Notes: generated by a model not told the origin, from the letters alone. DNA of 64,000 nucleotides from Mortierella sp. BCC40632 (GCA_011634665.1 WAEK01000005.1:1151001-1215000); one strand, 5' to 3'. Shown: positions 11,331 to 23,095, counted from the first letter of the stretch. A program made the numbers and translations.

Positions 11331-11500
11331 GAGCCTTAGCCAGCGAAATAAGCCTTAGCAGGTCAAATAAGCCTTAGCAGGTCAAATAAGCCTTAGCAGG
11401 TCAAATAAGCCTTAGCCAGCGAAATAAGCCTTAGCTGGTCAAGTAAGCCTTAGCCGATCAAGTAAGCCTTAGCCGGCGAAATAAGCCTTAGCGGCAGCGA
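11331..11500. repeat. 20-bp tandem repeat (AATAAGCCTTAGCAGGTCA type)
   Basis: About eight direct copies of a 20-bp unit built on AAGCCTTAGC alternate between AGGTCA and CAGCGA endings. There is no unique spacer between units, so it is a minisatellite and not a CRISPR array. Poly(A) runs at 11559-11580 and about 11669-11694 follow. The interval to 12.27 kb is CT-rich low complexity without a supported gene. Confidence 0.85.
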
Positions 11501-11663
11501 TTCAAGCCTTGTCTGTACGCCTGCCTTCGGAATCGACCACATCAGAGGTGACCATGATAAAAAAAAAAAAAAAAAAAAAACTCAGGCCTTGCTGATCCAT
11601 GTCTTTTTTCTTTTGAGCCAAAAAGGATGATCCCAACCTCCACCACACACACACACTCCCTCC

Positions 11664-11694
<31 letters not shown>

Positions 11695-12278
11695 GAAAAG
11701 AAAAAAATTACAGCACAGGGTATTCCCATGTGGTCCCCCACCATAGTACTGACCCTGCCATCAGGAGTTTATCTGCGCAGATCGAACGGGATGCGGAGCT
11801 TTCTCCTGTGTATGGCCGTAATTCAGAAATATAGATGTTTTGTCTTTACTTGTAGCCAAACTCTGGAAAAAGGCTTGCCTCGTATCCAGAACCCACACCC
11901 TCTCTCTCTCCAGTCTGAGTCTTCGCTCGGTCTTGGTCAAGGAAGATTGATGATAGGGTTTTCCTACTTGACCCAGTTAGCAGCCTCCTACCCCCTTCCT
12001 CTTCTGATACCCTCCTCTTCTCTTCCCCTCTTCCACATCTGGTGCCCTCCTCTCTCATCCATCTGATGCCTTCCACTCCTCCACTCCCCTCCTCCTCTCC
12101 CACTCCCTCCTCCCTCCCTCCTCCCTCCCTCCTCCCTCCCCCCCCCCCTCCCTTTCTCCCTACATTACTCTGCAACTTTTTTTCTTTACAAAGACAATGA
12201 TCTCTCTCTCTGATCTTCACGCAGCAAGCTAATCATCAGAAAGGATAAAAAAAAAAGAAGAATGGTATGTCGAAACAT

Positions 12279-12682
12279 ACAAATCTGTAGAACAATGGGC
12301 TTAATCTCAGCAGCTCGTAGCAACAAGGCTACTCGACTGCTTACAATACCCTGTTCAATTAAAGTCGTCTGCAATGGATTTATCTCTTCCAATCCAATAT
12401 TTGAAATTAACATTAGCAGGTGCCTCACACAGCCTTTCCGCCATGCAAGACCTCCCCACGTAGTATGACTCGGGGCCCGAAGACCTATTCGTATTCAACT
12501 AGATATCGGAAAAGGCGGTAATCGTCGCGTTCTAGCACGGATTCTGACTTAGAGGCGTTCAGCCATAATCCAACGGATGATAGCTTCGGGTCATTGCCTG
12601 CTCAGGCAGACCCAAATACCAATTATCCGAATGAAGTGTTCCTCTCGTACTAACTTCAATTACTATTGCAACAACACTTCAT

Positions 12683-12737
<55 letters not shown>

Positions 12738-12781
12738 ATTAGTGGGTGAACAATCCAACGCTTACTGAATTCTGCTTCAGT

Positions 12782-12817
<36 letters not shown>

Positions 12818-12856
12818 AACGTCGCTATGAACGCTTGGCTGCCACAAGCCAGTTAT
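12279..12856 (-). pseudogene. 28S rRNA 3' fragment (copy A), 5'-truncated
   Basis: The minus strand reproduces the 3' end of a nuclear 28S rRNA, from ATAACTGGCTTGTGGCAG (domain V) through the sarcin-ricin loop (AGTACGAGAGGAACA) to the terminal ACAGATTTGT. About 578 bp are present; everything upstream in the rRNA (more than 2.5 kb) is missing and replaced by unrelated sequence at 12857. Some internal stretches of the final domain are shortened. It cannot give a functional rRNA on its own. A second long copy lies at 54833-55402 with the same 5' breakpoint. Confidence 0.92.
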
Positions 12857-13230
12857 TCTACTCTATTATAAATTATTCTCTACATTTTATAAAAACTTAC
12901 TGGATACCTTCGGACACTCTTGATCGGAAAAATGTGTATCAAAAGGTCTATCGAGAGGGTTTAAATAGAAGTCAAGAAAGCTGCGCACCATCGGTAAGGT
13001 ACTCACGGCCATACTGCGCATTGAACTGCGGAATATCTCCTTGAGAGCATCTGAGTTACGCCACCAGACCAAATAACTATCGCCACCATGTCGGGGAACA
13101 AAAATTATGCCGACTGAATATACGACAAGCTCCGACTGCCGCAGCAACATGTATAAAAAGAGGGTTGAAATCCTCGAAAAACTGCACTAATCTCCTCCTC
13201 ATCTGCTCTTCTGATTTTTCACTGATAACT
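12857..13230 (+). promoter_or_regulatory. 28S-abutting segment with TATA box (diverged copy)
   Basis: This segment directly abuts the 28S breakpoint and is related to 44493-44830 and 55403-55740. Shared blocks include CTTGATCGGAAAA, GGGTTTAAATAG, and CTGCCGCAGCAAC followed by GTATAAAA (13151) and GCACTAA. The order upstream block, TATA box, then CT-rich leader suggests a plus-strand promoter. What it would drive here is unclear: 13.23-13.75 kb shows no supported gene. Confidence 0.5.
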
Positions 13231-13756
13231 GATAGAACCCAAGATATCGTCTCGGCAAGAGATCTTAAAGCCTCATTTATGTCTAAAGAGCATATTGCCC
13301 AAGCTTTGTTTAGCGAAATTTGAGAGGCTCAGATGGAGAACAATACACCAGATCCTACTGATCCAGGAATAAATTAATGAAGAGCGACAGACTACATCAA
13401 CGCAATGGTCATGATATCTCCCATCCACACGATTTCAGCCTACTGTTGTCCTCCTTTTGATCAGTCAGTGACATCATATAAGGGAAAGAGGTCAAAGTCG
13501 TTTCCCTTCGTCAGTCGCAAATCACATAGTAAACCCGCAAAAATTGGAAGCAAGTTTGCATCCAAAACCAACGAAGGGATAAGAGAAAGAGATCAGAGAT
13601 CAATAAGGATGAAATTTAGCCTTCAAATCTTTCATTCATCCTTCTGTCCGATTACTACCTTTTTTCCTCTCATTCGCTGTTCATCCTCCTCTTTTGTCGT
13701 AATCCCCCCATAACCAACAGTCCAAACATTTCAGTCCGCCGTTGTCCTCCATTAGT

Positions 13757-13826
13757 TAGTGGCACACAAGAGAAATTCAGTGGCACACAAGAGAATTTGG
13801 TCAGGGGCACACAAGAGAGAGGCCAC
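13757..13826 (+). repeat. Minisatellite GGGGCACACAAGAGA (forward, 3 units)
   Basis: Three copies of the (G)GGCACACAAGAGA motif appear within 70 bp. The same motif occurs at 16878-16915 and 35730-35815 (forward) and at 19917-19966 and 24174-24330 (reverse). The stretch 13231-13756 before it holds no gene that I can support. Confidence 0.8.
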
Positions 13827-14399
13827 TGCTGTTCTCCGGCAGTACTCTGGCAGTACTCCAGCCTGACGCTGTTTCCCCTCACACCTGGCACCCTTTTCCC
13901 TCCCTCTGAGTCCCTCACTTCTGTACTCCGACTGACTGCCGAAAAATTCAGCTCAAACTGTCCCTGTCTATTTTCTTTCCTCAGCTCCTTCCTCGTATCC
14001 TTGTCGCCTTTCTCGCTTCAAACGCTGCTCAAGCTGACACTTCACTTGTCGTAGTTATTCATGCTTGTCACTGTTCAATACTCTTCTTTCACTCTTCAAA
14101 CACGCTCCTTTCACGCGTCAAACACGTCCCTCTTGCTTGTCGCTTTCTTCCCTCCTACCTGTCGCTATTTTCTTTCTTGCCTACATTGCCATTCAAAAGA
14201 CTTAACAGGTAATTTTCAGCCCGCTACAACTCTCTTTCACAACTTCGCCAACCGACTCCTCACGCAACCCTCAGTACTAAACAACTGTTCAATTCAATTT
14301 TTAGTCTGATCAGTCAGAGTTTTTTATGAAAGGATTACTGTTGTAACGGGAGCATTATCATGGTTAATGCTTGAATCATTGAAGTGTGGAGATATTCTC

Positions 14400-16208
14400 C
14401 TATCTTTCCCATAATCGTTGAAAGGGGGTAAGAAGTAGTCTTGCCTCTTGTGCAGGGGTGATTCTCTTTAAATGAGCCACCCGCATGATCATGGGTGGAG
14501 GGAGACATGTTGTGAATGACATTCTACCAATTCTCATTCGGGGTTGCTGCAACTGAATCGGTACACCTGAAGTGGCTGTTGAATGAGATGATGAAAAGTG
14601 GTGAGCGTCCGATGAAGGTGTCGTTATGGGTTTTTCACCTATCAGCACAAATGAGCCTTTGAACCCCGTTAACTGAGCTTTTGGTGTACACGGAGCGGCG
14701 GCATCACAGACATCTGCCCAAAGTCCCTGCTCCAGCTGGGCGCGTTCCGAGGATTCACTTGAAAAAAAAGTCTTTGCAGGAGTAGTCGTAGTTATGGTTT
14801 TGATTCCAAAGTTTTCCGGATTCGGTATTTCGCCAGGATAAGGATGGGTCTGACTATATGAAAGCTCGCCACACTGGGCCAAAGTCCGCAATATTTTTCT
14901 CACTTTTCCCTCTATCGGATCCAAGCCTGCTTGTGAAGTAGGCCTCTGCATGTTACTCCAGTCAGAACCGGAAACTGAAGTCGCACCTTGTGAGAGGGTG
15001 GAAACTTGGGCCATCTTCTGTCTTTCCTTGTTCATTGTCGTTGATATGGATCGCCATCCCTTGGCAAGGCCGAGTAATGCCCACATGGAGTTCTGAGCCC
15101 GATTGCCCTCGATCCTACATTGCATCACCACATTACCATCTGATACCACGAAGTCAATCATGATATCGAGATGCCATTGTCTTGAGCCACATCCAGAAGT
15201 GCAGAATGTTCCTTTGTAATTGTTTGAGCATTCGGCACAAATAGCTCGAATGCGTGCGACATCAATTCTTTTCACCTTACAAATATGTCGCGTTTTTTCT
15301 GAGTAACCTGGTAACTTCAAATACTGGGCATTCTTGACATCGGCAAGGTAGTGAAAGGGGCCTTTCATCAATGAAGTGTAACTCTCTGGACCCTCGAAAT
15401 CACAAACCAGAAACCCGAGTGGATCAAAGTTGTTGGCGGCCTGTTGCTGAGAAGAATGCATCGATTGGGATTGAATTGAGAGTGCCATGGGCGGCAATTT
15501 GGGGGGTCGTCCTAACTCCTGTCTCTGTTGCCGACTGACCCCTTGGGCCTCCATCTTTTGACGGCTATTTTTGGCGGTTTCTGAGAGACTTGCCGAGACT
15601 GATCTTTGTCGTTTATTATCCGAGGGCCCAGCCAATGCAAAAGGTTTACTCTCTTCTGGAAATGCTGCTTGTCGCGGTGTGGTCGCATCCTGTGAGATGG
15701 GCTGGGGTTGGAGATATTTGTTTTCCATGTTCCCGGAGTTCGTATTGGCAATTTCCATATCAGAGAACAATGTGTGTTGTGCTTTCAACCTATATTCAAA
15801 AAAGAAATTGCTTAGTCCCATAATAGGAGGTAGAAGCAAAGGCTGCAAAGCTGTAAGAGTAGCATGAATCATGAATACTCACGATCGTAGATCTTTCAGG
15901 GCTACATCCATGATGTCTAAAATAACGATTGGATCCTCTTGCCGATATCCAAGTACATCCATGCTTAACTCGATGACGTTATTTCGGTCAAGTTTTACAA
16001 GGAGGTTCTTCAGATACAGATAAGATCCAGGTCGAATATCCAATTTGGATGCTACTGCTGAATAATAGCCCCATAATGTGACAACAATATTGTATCGCCC
16101 TTTTGGAGCACCTTGATCATCCCTGTATGGCAGAAGTTCGTTTTCTGTGTAGTCCAGCATGATCATAGTAGTGAAGCGGCTGTCCTTGCCCCTTCTCACA
16201 TAGCAGAC
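14400..16208 (-). CDS. POT1-like telomere single-strand DNA-binding protein (OB folds), 5' end unresolved
   Basis: Two exons join in frame: 15883-16208 and 14400-15789 (GT-AG intron, phase 2). The first encodes an OB-fold segment with the POT1/Telo_bind look (LDYTEN, VVTLWGYYSAVASKLDIRPGS, LYLKNLLVKLDRNNVIELSM). The second has a Ser/Gln-rich linker, then a CDFEGPESYTSL...ICKVKRIDVARIRAICAECSNNYKG...CxSGCGSRQWHLDIMIDFVVSDGNVVMQCRIEGN region. That region resembles the zinc-binding OB3 domain of POT1, with Cys pairs at about residues 290-310. POT1 caps telomeric 3' overhangs in the nucleus. The acceptor at 16208 implies an upstream exon (possibly within 16220-16560) that I could not place. Family assignment is from motif pattern only; a related OB-fold protein is possible. 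Confidence 0.5.
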
Positions 16209-16877
16209 CTAATGAGAGGCAAGAGATAAACATGTCAGGTATCTGTTGCTGTTGGATAGGTATCACACAAATGGTGTCCCTCTTGCCTCGAATAATGGGT
16301 AATAGTTTTCGTAAGACTCGACTAGCCTATACAAGAATCTATCAATTTTACCTCGCCAACAAAGTCGCAAAATTTTCTAATCGCAAGCTGACTAATGGTG
16401 CGAAGTTTGGACGCCGACCGATTGAGTTGATGATGGGCAGACATGGAAGATATTGCTTGACAGTGGGCGACGAAAGAGTTGAGGGGGATGATGAGAGACG
16501 GGAGGAGAGGGGTTAAAAAGAAAAGAGAACACGAGGTGGTCGATGGGGTGGAAAGCAATCCATTTCAACCATTCTTTTTGTGAAAGCCACACACAGTTTG
16601 TGTTTCATAACCCGTACGCATCTCATGCTCTTTGCCATGCTCTTTGAAAAGAGAGTGGAGCCGTGATAAAGTGGTTCATGCGGCCCTACTCTGCGCAAGA
16701 CGACTAGAGTAATGATCAAACGAGGAGAGTCGGGTAGAGGGTTGACTAAATTGATGTAAATTGGCAAGATCTCATTGGTCTAAAAGACCATGCAACAATG
16801 GCGTACCGTGGTTTGGCCATATTTGCTGTGAATGAGATCTTTGAGGTTAACAGTGGTATCATGGCTTGAGGCATTGC

Positions 16878-17190
16878 GAGGCACACAGGAGAGTTGTCAG
16901 GGGCACACAAAGAGGTTGACAACATCCTTACCCTCTGTGTCCTTCCTTTTCACACACCCTGTTGCTTTACGCCTGCTGGCTGTATTTGTTTTTTCACTTT
17001 GTCATAATCATGCGCCCGCCTCTATGCCTTCTGTGTTATTCCTTTTCACACCTCTTCTCATGCATATTGCTTTACGCCCTTTGTGTCGTTCCTTTTCACT
17101 CTCAGCATGCATAATCCTCTGAGTCCCTCTGTTTATACTTTTCACACCCCTTTCATGTTGTCGCTTTACGCCCCCGTGTCTTTGTCCTCT
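16878..17190 (+). repeat. Minisatellite pair: GGGGCACACAAGAG units, then CCTTTTCAC...CATGCAT...GCTTTACGCCCTCTGTG units
   Basis: Two forward GGCACACA units (16878-16915) are followed by four diverged copies of a 50-60-bp unit containing CCTTTTCAC, CATGCAT and GCTTTACGCCCTCTGTG. The unit is the reverse complement of the array at 24340-24790 and has the same orientation as 27330-27680. The 16.21-16.86 kb and 17.19-17.58 kb stretches hold no further supported gene. Confidence 0.75.
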
Positions 17191-17584
17191 GCGCCCTCTC
17201 AAAAGAGAGTGACAAAGATGGCTATTGAGTCCCTCAATAAACACATCCAATTCAGACCCTCAATTAATCTAGCCCATAGGTTAAGAGTCATGCCCACAAG
17301 GCCGCCTTGAATCGACATCCAACTGCGGAAAAATTGATATTGACCAAACGCAGCACCTCTCCTGAAAGAATCATGCAAAGGGCGTGTGTCTTCAGCGATG
17401 GTGTCTTGCTCTCTGTTTTTAAATCTCGCTGAATCCAAAAAACATGGATGTAGTTGACTTGTGTGTTTGCTCTTCTGTCGAAACGAAGCCGCAAGTTCTT
17501 CACAACACACCCGTTCAAGTCAATGATAGATGATCGACAAAACTAATTTAAAGCATCAAATTCAGTAGCCAGCAGGATAACTTT

Positions 17585-19832
17585 TTATAGACTGTTCTGG
17601 GTTATTTTGTAGACAAGATCCTTGATATGTCCTTCAACGGACAAAAGAATTCGGTCTTTTTCTGTGGGGTGATTATTGCAGGCTGTTTTAAGATTCTCAA
17701 TGACGTGATTTAGCGTGTGTCTTTTTCTTTTCTTGCCGGTCGAGAACAAAGCGTCAACATCGGGGCACTCGCTGGCTTTCATCATGGTCGATGGTCCAAT
17801 GTTATGATTGTGTGCGAATCCGGCATCGCTTCTACCATATAAAGATACTCTCCACTTCGACGAATCATTCTCCTGTGGGACGAGGACGATCCTCCATGGA
17901 CAGTTGGTCTTTTCCCATTTGAATTTTAGGTTTCGGCTTGCGATGGTGCCCTTTCTAATACGCCGCAATTCGTTCTTCCTTATCGTAGCCTCATTTGTTC
18001 CAGAGAACGAGCATCTGAAATCAACTTGAGAAAAAAAGAAAAAAAAAAAGAGCAATTTCCATGTAAGCAAATCGATAAAAGAGGAATGAGATGTGGATAC
18101 ATTTTTGAACAGCAATCGTACCTCGCTTCTCTTTATCGCTACCCAAGTCAATATTTGTTGTCTGTCGAAAGATTGGAAATTGATGGTGGTTCGCGAAGCC
18201 ATAAATCTCCTGGAAGGCGTCCTTCAGGTTGCTGTAAACAGTTCCCCTGAAATCGTGGTCGATAGGAGGAGAGCCAGAATTTGCCAAGGCTCTTCTTTGA
18301 GTATCAGAAAGAGCGATATAATCAGTCGTGTTGCTGTTGCTGATTTCCTCATCTTGGATATTAGCGAGGTCTTCTGAAATAATAGCAGAGGTGCAGTTGT
18401 TGTCTGAGTCCAAAGTGGTACGATTCGACTCTAGTAGAGTAGTTGGCGATTTGCTGACATTTTGATCGACATCTGGGAAGGCAAGTGGTGCACCAAACGT
18501 AGCTACTGAAGGCGACGACGAGGGATCCGTTGCTAGTGGCTGTGTTATGAATAGTTGAGACGATTAGATGAGATGATGGTTGGCTAAACATAGTTGACAA
18601 CCTCAAAAGATAAAAGGAGTGAGAGACAATACCTCTTGGCTTGCCAAACGGAGAAGATGATAACGTTGTTGCTGGCAGTTCTCTTCAGCCCAAAGGGGAG
18701 TTCTATCATCGAAAGCCCGTTGAATCGCATTTATGGCAATGACTCCACACGAACCACTGCCAACGCCCTGCTTAGGAATGACGCATTTTACTGTTGGCCA
18801 GCTACGAGGATCCATGTCATCTCTGCCACAGGCGTGAAGCGTCATGGCGACGAAATCCTTTAGTTTGGTGATCCTTGCAACAGGTAGGTCATTTTTAATA
18901 GAGTCTCCAATGATGAGCTGTGAAGTTTGAAGGTTGAAGCGGAAAAAAGTCCAGTGATCGGGCTCGCAGTCGCAGGGGTCAGTGTGGTGACAAGGGCCGT
19001 TGTTGCAGACGCAGTGATCGTCACAAGGACAGTTCTTCTTGTTACGACAGCGCTTCTTGCAAGGACAGCCTTTCTCATCCTTGCAGTCCTCCACTCTCAT
19101 TGGGAATATTCCAAGAATGTCGGTAAGATTGTCGATACTAATTTGGTGCTCGTAGTGCATGGCCAATGGAGGTCGAGTGCTGACAACCCTGTTGCAAAGT
19201 TCAATAGGAATCATCCAAAAGTTACCACTGACATTGTACTTCGAGTCAAGTGCATCGAGACATGCTTGGAGGCCCTCATCGTCAATCCATGTCTCGTTGG
19301 AAAAAGACGTTGTTGCCAGGATAGATAGATGAGTTGACGCTAATTTCCTCGAGGAGAGGCAGTGACGAGTATTCTTAAGCTCCTCAAGTAGTTGGGCGGT
19401 AAAGAGTGGATCCTGATCCTTGGCAACTGATGACACCCAAATGAGAAAGTCGTTGAACTGCTCTTGATATTGGTCCACAACGTAATACACATACTGGAGA
19501 AATGCTAAGCTCTCGAGGGGAAAGGCTACACGATCATTGTACTGGAGTGAAAAGGCCTTTGTAGAGCTAAGCGATAGTGACGAGAGTTGGGGGAGAAACT
19601 CGGATACATCGTCCCTGGAGGGGAGTTGTTGCTGTAAAAGAACAAGTTCAGGTCGAACGATCGTGAAGGGAGCGGTTGACTCTACCGCAACTTTGGGATT
19701 GGAGTCAAACGACGGAGGGAGTTTTAGACAGGCCACGTCTGGTAGAGTTAAACTTTCTCTCCAGCGTGCAGAGAAACAATCGACTTGAGTCCAGTCGACT
19801 TGATTGGGAGAGAGGGTGAAATTGTCGGCCAT
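17585..19832 (-). CDS. C48 (Ulp1-like) cysteine peptidase fused to a Cys-rich cluster and a FAR1-like domain; transposon-type protein
   Basis: Three exons join in frame with GT-AG introns: 18633-19832, 18122-18539 and 17585-18024, giving 685 residues. Residues about 230-400 carry an Ulp1-type core: His in CEPDHWTFFRF, Asp in LIIGDSIKND, and QGVGSGSCGVIAINAIQRAFD with the nucleophilic Cys. A cluster of about 12 cysteines (GCPCKKRCRNKKNCPCDDHC...) is inserted just before the His. The C-terminal part (about 500-650) resembles a FAR1/MULE zinc-ribbon DNA-binding domain (CSFSG, NCPWRIVLV, WRVSLYGRSDAGFAHNHNI). Ulp1 and FAR1 domains both occur in fungal and plant DNA transposons, so this is probably a transposon accessory protein or a domesticated derivative. 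The array of GGGGCACACA units lies inverted on both sides (16878 and 19917), as terminal repeats would. Confidence 0.65.
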
Positions 19833-19916
19833 GGAGAGAACACTAATGAGAGAGATCGGGGAGGAAGAGGGAAATGAAAGTAAAGGATGATCTCGAGCAT
19901 TTTTATCTTATTTGCC

Positions 19917-19966
19917 GACTCTCTTGTGTGCCCCCGATATTCTCTTGTGTGCCCCAGACTTTCTTG
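19917..19966 (-). repeat. Minisatellite CTCTTGTGTGCCCC (reverse orientation), left part, interrupted by DIRS
   Basis: Two to three units of CTCTTGTGTGCCCCxGA precede the DIRS end at 19967. The array resumes at 24174, so the DIRS element inserted into it. Confidence 0.8.
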
Positions 19967-20003
19967 TGGCTAGCAAAGTCGAATATCATGAAGACTTTAG
20001 CCT

Positions 20004-20113
20004 ATTATCCGAGGGGCCAGGACCATATATGTGTAACCTTCTTTACTCGAAAATCCAGAAAAAATACCCGCTAAATAAATTCAGCTCTCCACACTACAGA
20101 GTACTACATCTTC
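20004..20113 (+). repeat. Left inverted terminal repeat of DIRS
   Basis: GGGGCCAGGACCATATATGTG through CTACATCTT is the reverse complement of 24063-24173, apart from three or four bases next to TTATCC. Confidence 0.9.
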
Positions 20114-20174
20114 GGTGGGAGAGACAGGAAAACAACTAAAAGAAAACTAAGGGAGGAAATAACGAGGGTGGGAG

Positions 20175-20270
20175 CTATATGGTCCTGGCCCCTCGGATAA
20201 TAGGCTAAAAGTCTTCATGATATTCGACTTTGCTAGCCATTATCCATTTGGGGCCAGGACCATATATGTG
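20175..20270 (+). repeat. Internal complementary region of DIRS
   Basis: The first part (TATATGGTCCTGGCCCCTCGG to TTTGCTAGCCA) is the reverse complement of the left end 19967-20033. The second part (TTATCCATTTGGGGCCAGGA...) is the reverse complement of the right end. The junction at about 20239 records the precise element boundaries. Confidence 0.88.
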
Positions 20271-20285
20271 GATCCAGAGCGGAAT

Positions 20286-21190
20286 TTATGGCAAAATCAT
20301 CGACGTGAAATTGGTTGAAGTAGCTGTGTTCAACCGATAGAACTTGTCGAAAAGTACAGAGGACGACCAATTCCCGTGTACGACAACGTCGTCCACTCTA
20401 GCACCCTGTCTGATTGCAGCCGTGGAACCAATTGCTCTTGCTTTTAGGGAGCTTGGCATTCTTGGGAAGATTTAGCTTGCGTGTAATCGAAGCGATGTGG
20501 TTGCTGATGCGTTCAGAACCGACTGGTTTGTCTAGGTCTCTGACATCTCGGATCAATGGGCGATACGATAATGAGGGGTCCTTCGGGTGAGGGACATCTA
20601 CCTCATGGCCTTGAATACGCGATAGGTACTCGGCAAGCGTCTTGATAGGGGCACAACAAAGGGTCATCATGGCATTTGACGGTGGTGTATTTGCAGATAC
20701 GACTACCCCTCCTAGTTTCCTTTGGTAAGAGGATTGGTAATACCACAGCGAACTGGTCTATATGAAACCTGTCATTGGAGAGATCAATGCACATTATATC
20801 GCTGGGTCGGAAGAAACCGCAGGTACCAAGGAGCCAACAAAGCTTTTGGGTGAGGAAAAGATCAGTGAGGGACGAGTTCTGCCCCTGCTGTCGGAAGTGT
20901 TCCACGATTGGACTGATATCGATGCTTAACTCCTTTTGTGTGCTTGATCTCTCGTCTGCGAAGAGAGCGAAAGAACTGTTGGTAGTCTTCACCGTTGAAG
21001 AGAGACTTGTCGTCGTACATCTGAATGATGGCTGATTTGTAAGTGTCAACTGTGTTGGCTGCCCATCCATTAATGGATACACCTGAGGCTAACCAGTTGA
21101 GGAGTTGGACTGGTTGAGGTACCATTGCGTCTACGTTGCGTGCTGTAGCCCAAGTTATGTACCTGTCCTGTATGCTGGAATACGCTTTTT
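20286..21190 (-). pseudogene. Tyrosine recombinase of DIRS
   Basis: The N-terminal half includes LCWLLGTCGFFRPSDIMCIDL with the first catalytic Arg, followed by KETRRGSRICKYTTVKCHDDPLLCPY. After a frame change the C-terminal box reads RVDDVVVHGNWSSSVLFDKFYRL (His, Trp and the nucleophilic Tyr), and the ORF ends at 20286. It would insert the circular DNA by site-specific recombination in place of a DDE integrase. The frame is broken near 20640. Confidence 0.82.
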
Positions 21191-21256
21191 GTCTGCGTTG
21201 TACTTCTGGGCTATCGACTATGATAGATGCTGTGCTTGCATCCCATCCTTTGTCCA

Positions 21257-23095
21257 TTAGGCGTCGCCTCTTATCTTCCAAGCGCATAAAGACCAGTGGG
21301 GGTTCTTCTCCAGGATGTCCGGTGCGTTTCCTGGGGCTGGGATCACTCTGTGTCGAGGGACAGGCATCGGTGGAGCTGTTGCCATTTCTAACGCCGTTGG
21401 GAACCAGACTGCTGTCGGCCAATAGGGAGTTATCAGAGTGGCTTGAATTTTCTCCATGCGGATCTTCTGAAGAATGAGGGAGATCAGATTCCATGGCGGG
21501 CAAATGTAAGCTCTGCCTAGGTCCACCCAGGAGTGTTTGAGAGCGTCGCAACCGATGGCGTCTGCTGATGGCTTCCAAGTCATGTACCGTGGCAGTTGGT
21601 GGTTGCTGGGAGAGGCGAAGAGATCGACGTGGTGAGGGCCCCAATACCGATCTAGTTTTGCGAAGAACTGAGGGTCTATGGACCATTCCAGTTGACCTAC
21701 GAGCCGTCGTGATGGTGCGTCTGCAGGATTGAAGGCTGAGGGCACATATGTCGTCCGTATCCTTGTCTCTGTCTGTAGACACCATTCCCATATCGTCGTC
21801 GCCAGTTTCCTCAATTGTGGTGACCTTGTCCCTCCGAACCTGTTGATGTAGGATATTGTCGTAATATTGTCCGATATTATGTTGACGACTTTTCCCTTTG
21901 CTTCCGGTTGTCGAAGGGCGATTTGCACTGCCAACAGTTCCTTGACATTGATGTGCTTGTGTTGATCTCGAGGAGGCCAAGTCCCTTTGACCGTCCTGTT
22001 GTTGATCACTACACCCCACCCTGGGTCGGAGGCGTCTGTGTAGATGTCTGCTTGAGGTGTTGAGGTGATCCATGAAAGCCCATTCCATTCTTTTGAGTTG
22101 TGTCGTCCACCAGTGTAGCTCCTTGCATGCTGCTGGAGATAGAGATATTAAGCTCTCCCATGAGTCCTCTGATTTCAGAGCTTGTATCTTCTCGGTCATC
22201 AGGTTTTGGACTTTGAGACGGGCCGGGAATACTGCGGCTGTCATCGCGACTGTCTTGCCGATAAAGGACGACAGTTGGCGAACTGAGCATTCCTTCTTGT
22301 TCAACATCTTGGATGCCATCCTGCGAACATCGCGGATCTTCTTGCCCGGCAGACGAAGTGTCATCGAGGCTGTGTCTAGCTCGAACCCCAGGTGCTCCAG
22401 CTTCTTGGATGGTTTGAGGCTCGACTTGGACTCCTTTGTCAAGAAACCGAGGTCCTTGAGCTTCTTTTAGGACCCTGTTGGTGGCTATCTCTGACTTCTT
22501 TTTGGATGTCGCTGCGATAATTAGATCGTCCAGATAGGCTGAGATTCGAATTCCCTTTTTCCTTGCCCAGCGGAGTAGGGGTTTCAAAATCTTGGTGAAA
22601 AAATTAACGGTGCGAGAGACAGACCGAATGGGAGGACCCTGAACTGATAGAGTTTTTCTTTCCACAGGAACTGAAGATACTTCCTGGATGAGGGGTCGAT
22701 GGGGACGTGGAGGAAAGCATCTCTTAAGTCTATTGAGGTAAGGTAATCGTTCCTTTTATTAAACTGCATACATGCTGAATCGTCTCCATTTTGAACGGTC
22801 TGGTCGGTACGAACTTGTTCAGAGGCCTCAAGTTCAATACTGGGCGCAAGTCCCCTGTCTTCTTTGGAATGGTGAAGAGTTGGCTGGTGAAACCATCTCC
22901 ATTTGTACATTCTATCGCTCCCTTTTCCAGTAAGGCTGACACCTCGGCGTCTATACTCGCTGTTTCCTCCTTTGAAAGGGGTCTTGGAGGAGGGGGTGTG
23001 TCTCCGATGTCGGAGGAGGGGGAGAGAAACGGGACCCTGTAGCCGTGCTCGATGATTCGGAGAATGGCGGGGTTGTTTCGGTAACAGTCCGCCAT
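21257..23095 (-). pseudogene. DIRS reverse transcriptase and RNase H
   Basis: RT motifs lie in several frames: LLEKGAIECTNGDGFTSQLFTIPKK, RPVLNLRPLNKFV, YLTSIDLRDAFLHVPI, FRVLPFGLSLAP, and ISAYLDDLIIAA (Y-L-D-D). RNase H follows (VINNRTVKGTWPP, HINVKELLAVQIAL, NIISDNITTISYINRFGG, STTYVPSAFNPADAPSR-like). Indels at about 22900, 22640 and 22010 interrupt the reading. Downstream of RNase H, a region matching the DIRS methylase-like domain position was not recognised. Confidence 0.85.

Noticed and set aside
11331..11500. CRISPR array
   Set aside because: Direct 20-bp repeats without unique spacers, in a eukaryotic context, no cas genes.
12279..12856. Functional rRNA gene
   Set aside because: Only the last ~580 bp of 28S with no 18S, 5.8S or remaining 28S upstream.
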